Of a stretch of 50,949 bases of DNA, positions 17,033-25,638 are shown piece by piece. Within the stretch, counting starts at the first letter, position 1. Each line of letters starts with the position of its first letter. Below the pieces are notes generated by a model. That model did not search any database, was not told where the DNA came from, and worked only from the letters and a program-made list of their open reading frames with translations. The DNA is from Candidatus Zipacnadia bacterium. GTDB lineage: Bacteria > Armatimonadota > Zipacnadia > JALGUG01. Where the stretch lies: the NCBI GenBank assembly GCA_029820995.1, contig JALGUG010000019.1, positions 1 to 50,949 on the forward strand. Reading direction: 5' to 3'. Position numbers and translations under genes: made by a program.

Positions 17033-17094
17033 AGGGGGGTTGCTGCCGAGCTGCGGTCGGAGATAGGGCGCTGCGTCCAGGGGGAACGTTGGTT

Positions 17095-18123
17095 ATGGTC
17101 CAGAGCGCTGCCGTCGAAGGGGTAGTGAGCCAGTATTCCCTTGGTCGGTTGTCGCGTGCAGTACAGCAGATCGCTCGGGCGCCGAGCGCGCCGGAGAGCG
17201 TAATGGCGGCGCGTAGTGGCGCGGAGGACATCGCGGGGCTCGATATTTGCGGCACCGCACATATCGAGCGAGGGGTGGGGCGAGTTCTCCTGGCCTCGGC
17301 ACGCGAGCTGCCGGCGGTGCAGGAGAAGCTGGCGGCGCACGAGCTGTACGAGTACCTGTGTCGGACCGCCCCTGACGCCCTGTTCGATGTTCCCATGGAC
17401 CTTTGGTCCCGGGCGCACGCCGCGCGGCCCCACGAGCGGGAAACCAACAGCGTCCGGTTCCGGTTGATCTGCCTGGAGCGCACGCCGGCCGGCGATACTC
17501 TGGTTGCGTTCGGCACCTGCGCCCCGGCGGGGACGAAGTCGTCGCGTTTCCAAGACGACGAAGTGGCCGCGCTCAAGAACCTGGCGGCGGCCCTGGCGTT
17601 GCGCACGGCCATGGAGCGCAGCTTCCGGGGCTGCGTGGTAACTGACGCCCTCGGCTCAGTGAAGCGCTCATCGCTGGCGGATGCACGCCGGTTCGTGGCG
17701 CTCGAGTTGAAGCGAGCCCAGAGGGAGGGCTACGAGCTGTCGGTGGCGCTCCTGCTGGCGGCGCGCCTCGGGCCCTGCGAGTCCCCCGATGACCTGGATG
17801 CGCTATTCCCGGACATCTCGGACCTGATTAGCAACACCGTCAGGCGGAGCGACGTCGTGGTGTCGGTGGGGGCCTCGCGGTTTGTCGTGGTTATGCCGCA
17901 AACGTCGGCTCGAGATGCCCTGATTGCCGTGCATCGCATCAATGAAGGCTTTGCCTCCCGCCCCTTCGCAGCTCGCGGGCGACACCTGGACGTGCGGCTG
18001 ACAGCAGGAATCGCGGGGTTCGTGCCGAGCAATCCCGCGTCGCAAGATCTTCTGGCCGAAGCGAACCTGGCCCTGAGCGAGGCAGTATCGGCGGGGCCGG
18101 GAGCCGCGTTCATCCACGTCTAG
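17095..18123 (+). CDS. GAF-like plus degenerate GGDEF domain protein
   Basis: 342 residues from ATG 17095 (GGGGGA nine bases upstream; a TTG at 17089 is possible). Residues 30-180 have a GAF-like sensor pattern. Residues about 195-340 match the GGDEF fold: DARRFVALELKRAQREGYELSVALL, a strand VVVSVGASRFVVVMPQTS, and LTAGIAGFVPS near the end. The active-site loop reads GASRF instead of GGDEF, so cyclic di-GMP synthesis is very unlikely; GTP or c-di-GMP sensing or a structural role remains possible. No transmembrane segment is seen. It is separated from dxr by a strong promoter. Confidence 0.75.
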   Translation: MVQSAAVEGVVSQYSLGRLSRAVQQIARAPSAPESVMAARSGAEDIAGLDICGTAHIERGVGRVLLASARELPAVQEKLAAHELYEYLCRTAPDALFDVPMDLWSRAHAARPHERETNSVRFRLICLERTPAGDTLVAFGTCAPAGTKSSRFQDDEVAALKNLAAALALRTAMERSFRGCVVTDALGSVKRSSLADARRFVALELKRAQREGYELSVALLLAARLGPCESPDDLDALFPDISDLISNTVRRSDVVVSVGASRFVVVMPQTSARDALIAVHRINEGFASRPFAARGRHLDVRLTAGIAGFVPSNPASQDLLAEANLALSEAVSAGPGAAFIHV

Positions 18124-18154
18124 CTTCGCTCTTCCCAGTCTTTCGTGGGCGCTA

Positions 18155-18183
18155 TTGACACCTGCTGGGGCACCTGGTATCTT
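18155..18183 (+). promoter_or_regulatory. Sigma-70-like promoter for dxr-rseP-ispG-proS
   Basis: -35 TTGACA at 18155-18160, 17-bp spacer, -10 TATCTT at 18178-18183. Transcription would start near 18190, which supports dxr beginning at 18257 and not at an earlier in-frame codon. Confidence 0.7.
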
Positions 18184-18256
18184 GCCTCACAAGCGCAGCG
18201 CCCGCCCGGCGTGCCGTGCCGCCGCGGGCGCTCTTGCCTTCCGTGCGGGCATATTG

Positions 18257-19417
18257 ATGAGCACTACGGCCATCGTAGTCCTGGGCTCGACCGGGTCCAT
18301 CGGGGTGCAGACGCTGGAGGTAGTGCGGGCCCATCCCGGCCGCTTTCGCGTGTTGGCGCTGGCCGGGGGCTCCAATGTGGACCTCCTGGAAGTCCAGGCA
18401 CGGGAGTTCAAACCGGAAGTTGTCGCAGTGGGCCGCCCGGAGCGTGGTCGCGCGCTGGCCGGCTCCTTGTCGGATACCGGCATCCGCGTGGTGAGCGGTC
18501 CGGCTGGGCTGGAGGCGGCGGCGGCGCTACCTGCGGCCGAGCTGGTTGTCGGCGGCATCTCCGGAATTGCCGGCCTGAGGCCTCTGCTGGCGGCCCTGGG
18601 AGCAGGCAAGCGCGTAGCACTGGCGAACAAGGAGCCGCTGGTAGCCGCGGGGGCGCTGGTCACGGCGTGGGCCCAAGAGCACGGCGGGGAGCTGATTCCC
18701 GTTGATAGTGAACTGTCGGCTATCTTCCAGTGTCTCAAGGGCGAGGACCGGGCGCACCTGGCGCGGATCTTTCTCACAGCCTCGGGAGGGCCGTTCGCTC
18801 GTCTCACCAAGGAGCAACTGGCCCGGGTCACGCCCGAGCAAGCCCTGGAACACCCGACCTGGCGGATGGGCCGCAAAGTGACCATCGATTCAGCGACGCT
18901 GATGAACAAGGGGTTCGAGGTGTTCGAGACGCGGTGGCTGTTCGGCGTCGAGTGGGATCGGATACGAATCCTGGTGCACCATCAGAGCATCATTCATTCG
19001 ATGGTTGAATTCGTAGACGGTTCTTGCGTAGCGCAGCTCGGGCTGCCGGACATGCGTTTCCCGATTCAGTATGCGCTATTTTACCCGGAGCGGGCCGCCA
19101 ACGATTTACCGCGCCTCGATCTGGCCGAACGCCGGCAGCTTACCTTCGACGCCCCCGACTTGGAACGCTTTCCTTGTCTGCGTCTGGCCTTCGAGGCGGG
19201 ACGGCTGGGGCAGACGTACCCGGCGGCGCTGAATGCGGCGGACGAAATCGCGGTGGAGGCTTTCCTGGATCGGCGGATCGGCTTTATGGACATTCCGCGG
19301 GTAATCGAGCAGACGCTGTCGGCGCACGACCCGCTGGAGGGCTCAACTCTGGAGCAACTGGAGGAGGTGGACGACGCGGCCCGGCGTTCGGCGGCGGCCG
19401 TGATCGCCCAGACCTGA
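18257..19417 (+). CDS. dxr: 1-deoxy-D-xylulose 5-phosphate reductoisomerase
   Basis: 386 residues. Converts DXP to MEP with NADPH, the committed step of the non-mevalonate isoprenoid pathway. The Rossmann start VVLGSTGSIGVQTL, the ALANKEPLVAAG segment, the metal site PVDSELSAIFQ, LTASGGPF, HPTWRMGRKVTIDSATLMNKG and the VHHQSIIHSMVEF motif are all present. The ATG at 18257 was chosen because the domain starts there and the promoter lies at 18155-18183. The rseP gene follows after 3 bp. Confidence 0.98.
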   Translation: MSTTAIVVLGSTGSIGVQTLEVVRAHPGRFRVLALAGGSNVDLLEVQAREFKPEVVAVGRPERGRALAGSLSDTGIRVVSGPAGLEAAAALPAAELVVGGISGIAGLRPLLAALGAGKRVALANKEPLVAAGALVTAWAQEHGGELIPVDSELSAIFQCLKGEDRAHLARIFLTASGGPFARLTKEQLARVTPEQALEHPTWRMGRKVTIDSATLMNKGFEVFETRWLFGVEWDRIRILVHHQSIIHSMVEFVDGSCVAQLGLPDMRFPIQYALFYPERAANDLPRLDLAERRQLTFDAPDLERFPCLRLAFEAGRLGQTYPAALNAADEIAVEAFLDRRIGFMDIPRVIEQTLSAHDPLEGSTLEQLEEVDDAARRSAAAVIAQT

Positions 19418-19420
19418 GTG

Positions 19421-20848
19421 ATGAACCGGCGCGCTAGGTTCGGTCTCATCTTCGCCGCCTTCGCTGCAGTCATCGCCCTGCTGTTCTACCTGGGGTGGCT
19501 GCAGGGCGCTGCCGCCTTCATCTTCTTCATCGGCCTGTGCGTCCTGTTTCACGAAGTCGGACATTTTGTGGTGGCGAAGCTGTGCCGGATGGGGGTGCCC
19601 GAGTTTGCCGTGGGGTTTGGTCCTTCACTGGCCTCGTTCCGTAGCGGTGAGACCGAGTACCACTTCCGGGTCTTGCCTCTGGGCGGATACGTCAAGATTG
19701 CCGGCTTCGAGCCGGGCGAGGATCAGGAGGCGCCTGGAGGGTTCTTCACGAAGCCACGCTGGATGGGGGCGCTGACGCTCGTCGCCGGATCGTTTATGAA
19801 CGTCGTGCTCGCCGCGCTGCTGTTCGCGATTACCGGAGCGGTGTGGGGCGAGATCACGGGCACCACCAATGTCGTTGAAAGGGTGATGGAGAACTCGCCC
19901 GCCGAAGCGGCGGGAATGCAGGCCGGCGATATTATCGTTGCCGTAGACGGGCAACGATTCGGCACGCAGCTCGCCCAGGTCCGGCGTGGTTCGGCGGCCA
20001 GCCGGGCGGGGCTGCGTCCGGGCGACTACATTCTCAAGATCAACGACGTGGAGGTCGCGGGACGGCGCGAGCTGCGTCTGGCTTTGGAGGGTGCGGTGCA
20101 GGCTCGCCAGCCGATCAGGGTGCTGTTCGAGCGGGATCTGTTGCAGCTCGAGCGCACCATGCTGCCGCCCCAGGGCAAGCCATCGGCCGAGGATGTGCTG
20201 GGCTTGTTCGGCATAAGTTGCCGCCCGTTGGAGCCCGACGACATTCGCCAGATCATTCTGTCGAGTCCGGAGCGACGGCTCACGATCAGCGTAATGCGCG
20301 GCGCCAGACAAGTGAAGCTGAGCGTCTTGCCGCAGAGCATTCTGGAAAAGGTCCCACGCAAGACCGAGGAGGGAAAGATCGTCTTCGACCGCCGGAAGGT
20401 GGGCCAGATCGGGATCGTCTTTCAGGCCGAGTGGCGGAGGCTGGGAGTAGGCGAATCGATTGCGGGGGGCTGCCAACGGGCCGTCGGCTGGGTGGCGTTG
20501 ATGGTTATGTTCCTGCGGGAGATGATCCTCGGGAACATCGCTCCGGAGGGAGGGGGGCCGGTGGCCATCGCCGTCGAGATGTCGAAGGCCGCGCGCATGG
20601 GGTTGTACACCGTACTCAACCAGATAGCGATCATCAGCGTCAATCTCGCGATCATCAACCTGCTGCCGATCCCCATTCTGGATGGCGGCCACCTGACGAT
20701 CCTGGGGTACGAGGCAATTCTGCGCCGGCGGATCAGCGAGCGCAGTCGCACCGCGGTGCTTGTCGGCGGCCTGGTGTTCATCGTGGCGGTTTTCCTGTTG
20801 ATTACGGCTCGCGACATATTCGATCTGGTGCTGCAGAAAATCTCCTGA
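19421..20848 (+). CDS. rseP: RIP site-2 zinc metalloprotease
   Basis: 475 residues. An integral membrane protease that cuts transmembrane segments, for example of anti-sigma factors and leftover signal peptides. N-terminal transmembrane helix with the zinc motif HEVGHFVVAKL, then VGFGPSL and PLGGYVKIAGFEPGED as in the family. Two PDZ-like units follow: VVERVMENSPAEAAGMQAGD and RAGLRPGDYILKINDV. The C-terminal helices hold the second metal site in NLLPIPILDGGHL. Slightly longer than many RseP proteins because of an insertion around 260-330. An in-frame GTG at 19418 is an alternative start. Its possible client anti-sigma factor is not identified. Confidence 0.95.
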   Translation: MNRRARFGLIFAAFAAVIALLFYLGWLQGAAAFIFFIGLCVLFHEVGHFVVAKLCRMGVPEFAVGFGPSLASFRSGETEYHFRVLPLGGYVKIAGFEPGEDQEAPGGFFTKPRWMGALTLVAGSFMNVVLAALLFAITGAVWGEITGTTNVVERVMENSPAEAAGMQAGDIIVAVDGQRFGTQLAQVRRGSAASRAGLRPGDYILKINDVEVAGRRELRLALEGAVQARQPIRVLFERDLLQLERTMLPPQGKPSAEDVLGLFGISCRPLEPDDIRQIILSSPERRLTISVMRGARQVKLSVLPQSILEKVPRKTEEGKIVFDRRKVGQIGIVFQAEWRRLGVGESIAGGCQRAVGWVALMVMFLREMILGNIAPEGGGPVAIAVEMSKAARMGLYTVLNQIAIISVNLAIINLLPIPILDGGHLTILGYEAILRRRISERSRTAVLVGGLVFIVAVFLLITARDIFDLVLQKIS

Positions 20849-20867
20849 GCGACGAGTCAAGGAATCG

Positions 20868-21914
20868 GTGCGAACAACACGGCAGGTTCTGGTCGGTGAT
20901 GTGGCCGTGGGCGGCGGCGCCCCGGTGTCGGTCCAGTCTATGACCAAGACCGATACCTGTGACGTCGAGGCGACCGTCGCACAGGTTGCGCGGCTGGCCG
21001 AGGCCGGCGCGGACATCGTGCGCGTGGCGGTCCCGGATTCAGAGGCTGCCGAAGCCTTCGGCCGGATCAAGCGCCGCAGTACCGTGCCGCTGGTGGCGGA
21101 CATCCACTTCGATTACCGGCTGGCTCTTGCCGCGGCGGATCAGGGCGCCGACAAGCTGCGCGTGAACCCCGGCAACATCGGCGGCCCAGAGCGGGTTGCG
21201 GCGGTCGTCGCCAAGGCTCGCGAGCGCGGCATTCCCCTGCGGGTCGGCGTCAATGCCGGTTCGCTGGAACGGGACCTGCTGGAGCGTCACGGCGCCCATG
21301 CGCCGGAAGCGCTGGCGGAGAGCGCCTGGCGGCACGTTCGGGCGCTGGAGGCCATGGATTTCCGGGATATCGTGGTCTCGCTCAAGGCATCGGACGTCGC
21401 GACAACGGTCAAGGCCAATCGGTTGTTCGCCGAGGTTTCGGATGTGCCGTTGCACCTGGGCGTGACGGAAGCGGGGCTGGGCGAGCCGGCGGTCATCAAG
21501 TCGGCCGCGGGCATCGGCGCCCTGCTGCTGGACGGGATCGGCGACACCTTGCGGGTGTCGCTGACCGAGGACCCTGTGCGCGAGGTCGAGGTCGGTCTAT
21601 CGCTGCTGCGCGGCCTCGGTCTGCGCCCGGGACCGCAGCTTGTGTCCTGTCCGACCTGCGCCCGCTGCCATCAGGACCTGCAGCGGATCGCCGCCGAGGT
21701 GAGCGCCGGGCTGCGGAACGTGAAGGCCTCGATCACGGTGGCAGTGATGGGTTGCGAGGTCAATGGCCCGGGTGAGGCGAAGTCGGCGGACGTAGGCATT
21801 GCGTTGGGCCAAAGGCGGGGCATACTGTTCCGGCATGGCGAGCGCGTGCGTGGCGTGGAGATCGAAGAGATCGTGGATGTGCTGCTGGCCGAAGTACGGC
21901 AGCTCGATTCCTAA
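20868..21914 (+). CDS. ispG: 4-hydroxy-3-methylbut-2-en-1-yl diphosphate synthase
   Basis: 348 residues from a GTG at 20868 with AAGGA just upstream. An iron-sulfur enzyme that makes HMBPP from MEcPP, the penultimate MEP-pathway step. Typical motifs: GGGAPVSVQSMTKTDT, DIVRVAVPD, LVADIHFDYRLAL, KLRVNPGNIG and LHLGVTEAG. The [4Fe-4S] ligands are in SCPTCARC and in MGCEVNGPGEAKSADVGIA. It forms an operon with dxr and rseP upstream. Confidence 0.98.
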   Translation: MRTTRQVLVGDVAVGGGAPVSVQSMTKTDTCDVEATVAQVARLAEAGADIVRVAVPDSEAAEAFGRIKRRSTVPLVADIHFDYRLALAAADQGADKLRVNPGNIGGPERVAAVVAKARERGIPLRVGVNAGSLERDLLERHGAHAPEALAESAWRHVRALEAMDFRDIVVSLKASDVATTVKANRLFAEVSDVPLHLGVTEAGLGEPAVIKSAAGIGALLLDGIGDTLRVSLTEDPVREVEVGLSLLRGLGLRPGPQLVSCPTCARCHQDLQRIAAEVSAGLRNVKASITVAVMGCEVNGPGEAKSADVGIALGQRRGILFRHGERVRGVEIEEIVDVLLAEVRQLDS

Positions 21915-21954
21915 CGCCATATCGTCGCCAACGGCGCTCTGCGAGGTGGGCCCC

Positions 21955-23670
21955 TTGAAGGCGAGCCGGCTGCATATCCCGACGTTGCGGCAAACGCCCG
22001 CGGATGCCGAGTTGGCCGGACACGCGCTACTGGTACGGGCCGGTTTTGTCCGGTCCAGCAGCGCGGGCCTGTTCTCGCTGCTGCCCCTGGGCGTACGGGT
22101 GATCCGGAAGATCGAGGCCCTGGTGCGGCGCGAGATGGAGGCCATCGGGGCCCAAGAGATCATGGCGCCCACGCTCCAGCCCGAGGGGCTGTGGCGTCGG
22201 TCGGGGCGCTACGACTTGTTCATCCCTCCGTTGATGAAGTTGCGCGATTCGAGCGGGCGCGAGTTCTGCCTGGCACCGACGCACGAGGAGGCCGTGAGCG
22301 AACTGGTCGGCTTCGACCTGCGCTCCTATCGCCAGTTGCCTCTGCTCGTCTATCAGATCGAGCGGAAGTTCCGGGACGAGATCCGGCCACGCGGAGGACT
22401 GATCCGCGCCAAGGAATTCCTGATGAAGGATGCGTACAGCTTCCATGCGGACCGGGACTCGCTGGAGGAGACATACCGGCAGGTTCTGGCAGCCTACATG
22501 CGGCTGTTCGAGGCCTGTGGTCTGGAGTGCCTTGTGGTCGAGGGCGAGACCGGCTCGATGGGCGGCGAGGCGGCCGAGCAGGTGATGCTGCTGGCCTCCT
22601 GCGGCGAGGACCGCGTGTTCCGGTGCGACACCTGCGACTATGCGGCGAACGCCTCGTGCGCCGCCTGTCGGGCCCCGACTTCGACGCCCGAGCGCGACAC
22701 GATGGGCGAGGCCACGGTCGTGCCGACGCCGGGAGCACGCACTGTGGAGGAGGTCTGCGGGTTGCTCGACGTGCCGCCGGAGACCTTGGTAAAGACCCTG
22801 CTGTATGAGTCGGGCGGTCGGTTCTATGCGGTACTCGTGCGCGGCGATCGAGAGCTGAACGAGACCAAGCTGGAGGCCTGTCTGAACGCTCCGGTCCGGA
22901 TGGCGGAAGCCGACGAGATTGAGAGGATCACAGGCGCTCCGGTGGGGTTCACCGGACCGGTGGGGCTGCCGGAGGATGTCGTGGTGCTGGCGGACCAGGA
23001 AATCCGCGCGATGGTGGACTTTGTGACCGGGGCCAATATCGCCGAGGCACACCTGGTGGCGGTAGACGTCGGCGTGGACTTTGAGGTGGATCAGTACGCG
23101 GACCTACGCGATGCAGTGCCCCAGGATCCGTGCCCGCGTTGCGAGCACGGCTTGCTCACGGTGACCCGCGGCATCGAACTGGCGCACCTGTTCAAGCTGG
23201 GGTTCCAGTACACCGAGCCGCTGGGCGTCAGGTTCTCGGGCGTAGACGGACGCGAGCGGCCGGCGATTATGGGCTGCTACGGTCTGGGCGTGAGCCGTCT
23301 GATGGCGGCCATAGCCGAGGTGCACGCCGACGAGCGTGGTCTGACGTGGCCGCAGCCGGTGGCACCTTTCGACGCGGCAATCCTGTTACTACACCCGCAG
23401 GACGAGGAGCTGTATCGTCAGGCGGAGGCGCTGGAGTGGGAACTGGAAGGGCGGGGGTGGGACACGCTCTTGGACGATCGAGATGAGCGGCCGGGGGTCA
23501 AGTTCAGGGACGCCGACTTGGTCGGGTACCCGTGGCAGGTCGTGGTGGGCAAGCTCGCGAAAGAACAGGGCAATGTTGAGGTGCGCGCGCGGGTGGGCGG
23601 GGCCGAGGTGGTCTGTCCGATCGGCGAGGCCGCGGACCGGCTGACGGAGCTCGCGCGGCAAGATGGTTAG
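21955..23670 (+). CDS. proS: Proline--tRNA ligase (bacterial type with editing insertion)
   Basis: 571 residues from a TTG at 21955 with GAGGTGG upstream; an in-frame GTG at 21946 is an alternative. Class II motifs: LFSLLPLGVRVIRKI, CLAPTHEEAVSELV (motif 2 region), YQIERKFRDEIRPRGGLIRAKEF split over the active site, and CYGLGVSRLMAAIAE (motif 3). The YbaK-like editing insertion that removes mischarged Ala lies at about 235-390. The C-terminal anticodon domain (AILLLHPQDEELY) is complete. Last gene of the classic dxr-rseP-ispG-proS group, 40 bp after ispG. Confidence 0.97.
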   Translation: MKASRLHIPTLRQTPADAELAGHALLVRAGFVRSSSAGLFSLLPLGVRVIRKIEALVRREMEAIGAQEIMAPTLQPEGLWRRSGRYDLFIPPLMKLRDSSGREFCLAPTHEEAVSELVGFDLRSYRQLPLLVYQIERKFRDEIRPRGGLIRAKEFLMKDAYSFHADRDSLEETYRQVLAAYMRLFEACGLECLVVEGETGSMGGEAAEQVMLLASCGEDRVFRCDTCDYAANASCAACRAPTSTPERDTMGEATVVPTPGARTVEEVCGLLDVPPETLVKTLLYESGGRFYAVLVRGDRELNETKLEACLNAPVRMAEADEIERITGAPVGFTGPVGLPEDVVVLADQEIRAMVDFVTGANIAEAHLVAVDVGVDFEVDQYADLRDAVPQDPCPRCEHGLLTVTRGIELAHLFKLGFQYTEPLGVRFSGVDGRERPAIMGCYGLGVSRLMAAIAEVHADERGLTWPQPVAPFDAAILLLHPQDEELYRQAEALEWELEGRGWDTLLDDRDERPGVKFRDADLVGYPWQVVVGKLAKEQGNVEVRARVGGAEVVCPIGEAADRLTELARQDG

Positions 23671-23718
23671 TGCTCCGGCCGGCGCAGCCGAGCCGTGAGT
23701 GATCGGGAGGTGGGGGAG

Positions 23719-24570
23719 ATGGCGTACACGCGGCCGCCGGCAGTGGCGGGCAGCTTTTACGCCGGGTCACGCGAGGCGCTGCGAGCGCAGGTGCGGGCGT
23801 GCTTTCTGCATCGCCTGGGCCCGGGTGCAGAACCGGAGGTTGCCGCCTCCGGGCCTCGGCGCATTCTGGGTTTGGTCTCGCCCCACGCCGGCTTCGAGTT
23901 CTCCGGCCCGCCGGCGGCTCACGGATATGCAGCCTTGGCTGCCGATGGGCGGCCCGATGTTGTAGTGGTGATCAGCCCACAGCACGACGCGTTCCGTCGG
24001 GACAATGTGACTCAAGTGGAAGGCGCATGGCGCACACCGCTGGGCGATTTACCGATAGACGGCGAGACGGCGGAGCGCATCTTGCAGGCGGTGCCGCTGC
24101 TGGAAGACAACCCCCATGCGACTGATGCCGAGCACAGTCTGGAGGTTCAACTGCCCTTCCTGCAGTACGTCTTCGGCAGTGAGTTGCCCTTCGTGCCGAT
24201 CATGCTGGGTGAACAGACCTGGGAGAACGCCAACGAGCTCGGCGCCGGGCTCGCCGAGGCGTTGGCGGATCGCGATGCGGTGATCATCGCCAGCACCGAC
24301 CTGGCGCACGAGCCGGCGGCCCACCTGGTAGAGGAGAAGGACGCGAGGCTGTTGAAGCCCCTGGCGTCCTTCGACCTGGAGGGGTACTGGCAGGCGGCGG
24401 TGCAGGTGCGCACGACGTGCGGGTACGGGCCAGTGGTGGCCATGCTGGCGGCGGCACAGCGCCTGGGCGCGAACCGCGTGGAGGTGCTCGCGCATTCGAC
24501 GTCGGCCGATGTCATGCCGGGCGCGGGGCGTGCAGTGGGATACGTCTCCGCCACCGTGGTGCGCGGCTAG
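23719..24570 (+). CDS. amrB: AmmeMemoRadiSam system protein B (MEMO1 family)
   Basis: 283 residues from ATG 23719 with GGGGGAG upstream; an in-frame GTG lies at 23695. Begins RPPAVAGSFYAG and continues with VSPHAGFEFSGP, VVVISPQHDAF, EHSLEVQLPFLQY, FVPIMLGEQ, ASTDLAHEP and AHSTSADVMPG, all hallmarks of the family, a catechol-dioxygenase-like fold with conserved metal-site histidines. In the usual system it acts with an AMMECR1 protein and a radical SAM protein; neither is in this window. Biochemical role is unknown. It starts about 50 bp after proS. Confidence 0.92.
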   Translation: MAYTRPPAVAGSFYAGSREALRAQVRACFLHRLGPGAEPEVAASGPRRILGLVSPHAGFEFSGPPAAHGYAALAADGRPDVVVVISPQHDAFRRDNVTQVEGAWRTPLGDLPIDGETAERILQAVPLLEDNPHATDAEHSLEVQLPFLQYVFGSELPFVPIMLGEQTWENANELGAGLAEALADRDAVIIASTDLAHEPAAHLVEEKDARLLKPLASFDLEGYWQAAVQVRTTCGYGPVVAMLAAAQRLGANRVEVLAHSTSADVMPGAGRAVGYVSATVVRG

Positions 24571-24596
24571 GGCGGGTCCGCTGCCTCTCTCCGCTA

Positions 24597-24625
24597 TTGA
24601 CTTTATCTAGCGGCTTCTGTATAAT
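24597..24625 (+). promoter_or_regulatory. Near-consensus sigma-70 promoter for cvpA-UBA-sigH
   Basis: -35 TTGACT at 24597-24602, 17-bp spacer, perfect -10 TATAAT at 24620-24625. It is the best promoter in the window. The leader to the cvpA ATG is about 105 nt. Confidence 0.85.
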
Positions 24626-24684
24626 CCCCCCTGTTTGGTGGTACGTGTATTTGCCGCGCGCTGGCCGAAGGGACGGCAGGCGGC

Positions 24685-24716
24685 GGCTCGTTTTCCCCGG
24701 GGGAGGGTAACGAGCC
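24685..24716 (+). other. Stable hairpin in the cvpA-sigH leader
   Basis: GGCTCGTT pairs with AACGAGCC, with an inner TCCCC/GGGGA pairing, ending 20 nt before the cvpA ATG. There is no T-run. It may influence mRNA stability or translation of the operon. Confidence 0.5.
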
Positions 24717-24736
24717 GAGGGTCACAGCGCCTGGGC

Positions 24737-25219
24737 ATGACCTGGCTCGACTTCGTCGTCATACTCCTGTGTGTGGCGGGCGGCGTCCTGGAAGCGCGGC
24801 GCGGGTTGGTTTGTGGAGTCCTGGATTTAGCGGGCATCGCGCTGAGCGTGCACCTTGCCAGTTCGTTACACACAGGCCTCGCTGATGCAATTGGCGTATC
24901 TCACCTCACTGCCTACATCGCACTCCTCCTGGCCTTGGTAGCAGCCGTTGTGGTGTTGTCAACGGTCGCCGACGCATTGCTCAAGTGGGACGCCGGCGGG
25001 ATAGAAGCCGTGGCGGGCGGGTTCCTGGGGCTGATTGCCGGCTATCTCTTGGCGCATGGCGTGGTGGGCCTGTTCATCGTGGGCTGGGGCGAGGAGTATG
25101 CAGCGTACAGCGGCTCGCTCCTAGCAAAAGAAGTCTACAATTTCAGTACCTATCACGCGGTACTCACGGCTTTGCGCAATCTCGGAACGGGGCCGCGTGT
25201 TGTGGATCAGGTGAAATAG
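24737..25219 (+). CDS. CvpA-family membrane protein
   Basis: 160 residues, four hydrophobic segments (about 1-20, 28-45, 55-78, 95-125), which matches the CvpA/colicin V production family fold: TWLDFVVILLCVAGGVLEARRG at the start, GLVCGVLDLAGIALS next. The family is linked to envelope stress and biofilm roles, but molecular function is unknown. It is the first gene after the strong promoter at 24597 and is followed by the UBA-like protein after about 30 bp. Confidence 0.85.
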   Translation: MTWLDFVVILLCVAGGVLEARRGLVCGVLDLAGIALSVHLASSLHTGLADAIGVSHLTAYIALLLALVAAVVVLSTVADALLKWDAGGIEAVAGGFLGLIAGYLLAHGVVGLFIVGWGEEYAAYSGSLLAKEVYNFSTYHAVLTALRNLGTGPRVVDQVK

Positions 25220-25248
25220 CTGGACTTGTCGGGAGGCCGGGCACTGAC

Positions 25249-25611
25249 GTGGAACACGATTTGGACAAGGCTGATGAGATAATCAGACGCCTTGATGCCA
25301 CGTACGCCGAGGCCTATGAAGCTTTGAACGCTACGGGCGGAGACGTTCTGGCGGCGTTAGCTCACATCGAGCAGGCCCGAGCAAAGCCCCGACCCGATCT
25401 GTCCGGTTTGATGACCGACACAGTCAGCCGGGCGCTGACAACCGCAAGAGAGGGGATGATCAGAAGCGTTCGCCTTAAGCTGGCGGAGACGACGGTCAGA
25501 GAGTTTGCAGTGTCTCTGACGGGTCTAGCTGCTGCAGCGGTGGTGTGTGTGGGGGCCATGGTTTCCCAGTGCACTATCGAAGTGGACGGCGCGGACGAGT
25601 CAACCGAGTAG
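25249..25611 (+). CDS. Small UBA-like membrane protein (DUF4342-like)
   Basis: 120 residues from a GTG at 25249, with GGGAGG some 12 nt upstream. Residues 3-42 match the UBA-like helix bundle seen in DUF4342 and EF-Ts: DEIIRRLDATYAEAYEALNA, then TGGDVLAALAHIEQA. A linker leads to one transmembrane segment at about 88-110 (VSLTGLAAAAVVCVGAMV), and the tail is short and acidic. Function is unknown. It lies between cvpA and sigH with short gaps (about 30 and 27 bp), so it may modulate or report to the sigma factor; that is inference. Confidence 0.75.
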   Translation: MEHDLDKADEIIRRLDATYAEAYEALNATGGDVLAALAHIEQARAKPRPDLSGLMTDTVSRALTTAREGMIRSVRLKLAETTVREFAVSLTGLAAAAVVCVGAMVSQCTIEVDGADESTE

Positions 25612-25638
25612 TTCAACATCAGCTTCCGAGGTGAACAG

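Noticed and set aside
19625-21103. 492-residue minus-strand frame opposite rseP and ispG
   Set aside because: Antisense shadow; rseP and ispG motifs on the plus strand are unmistakable.
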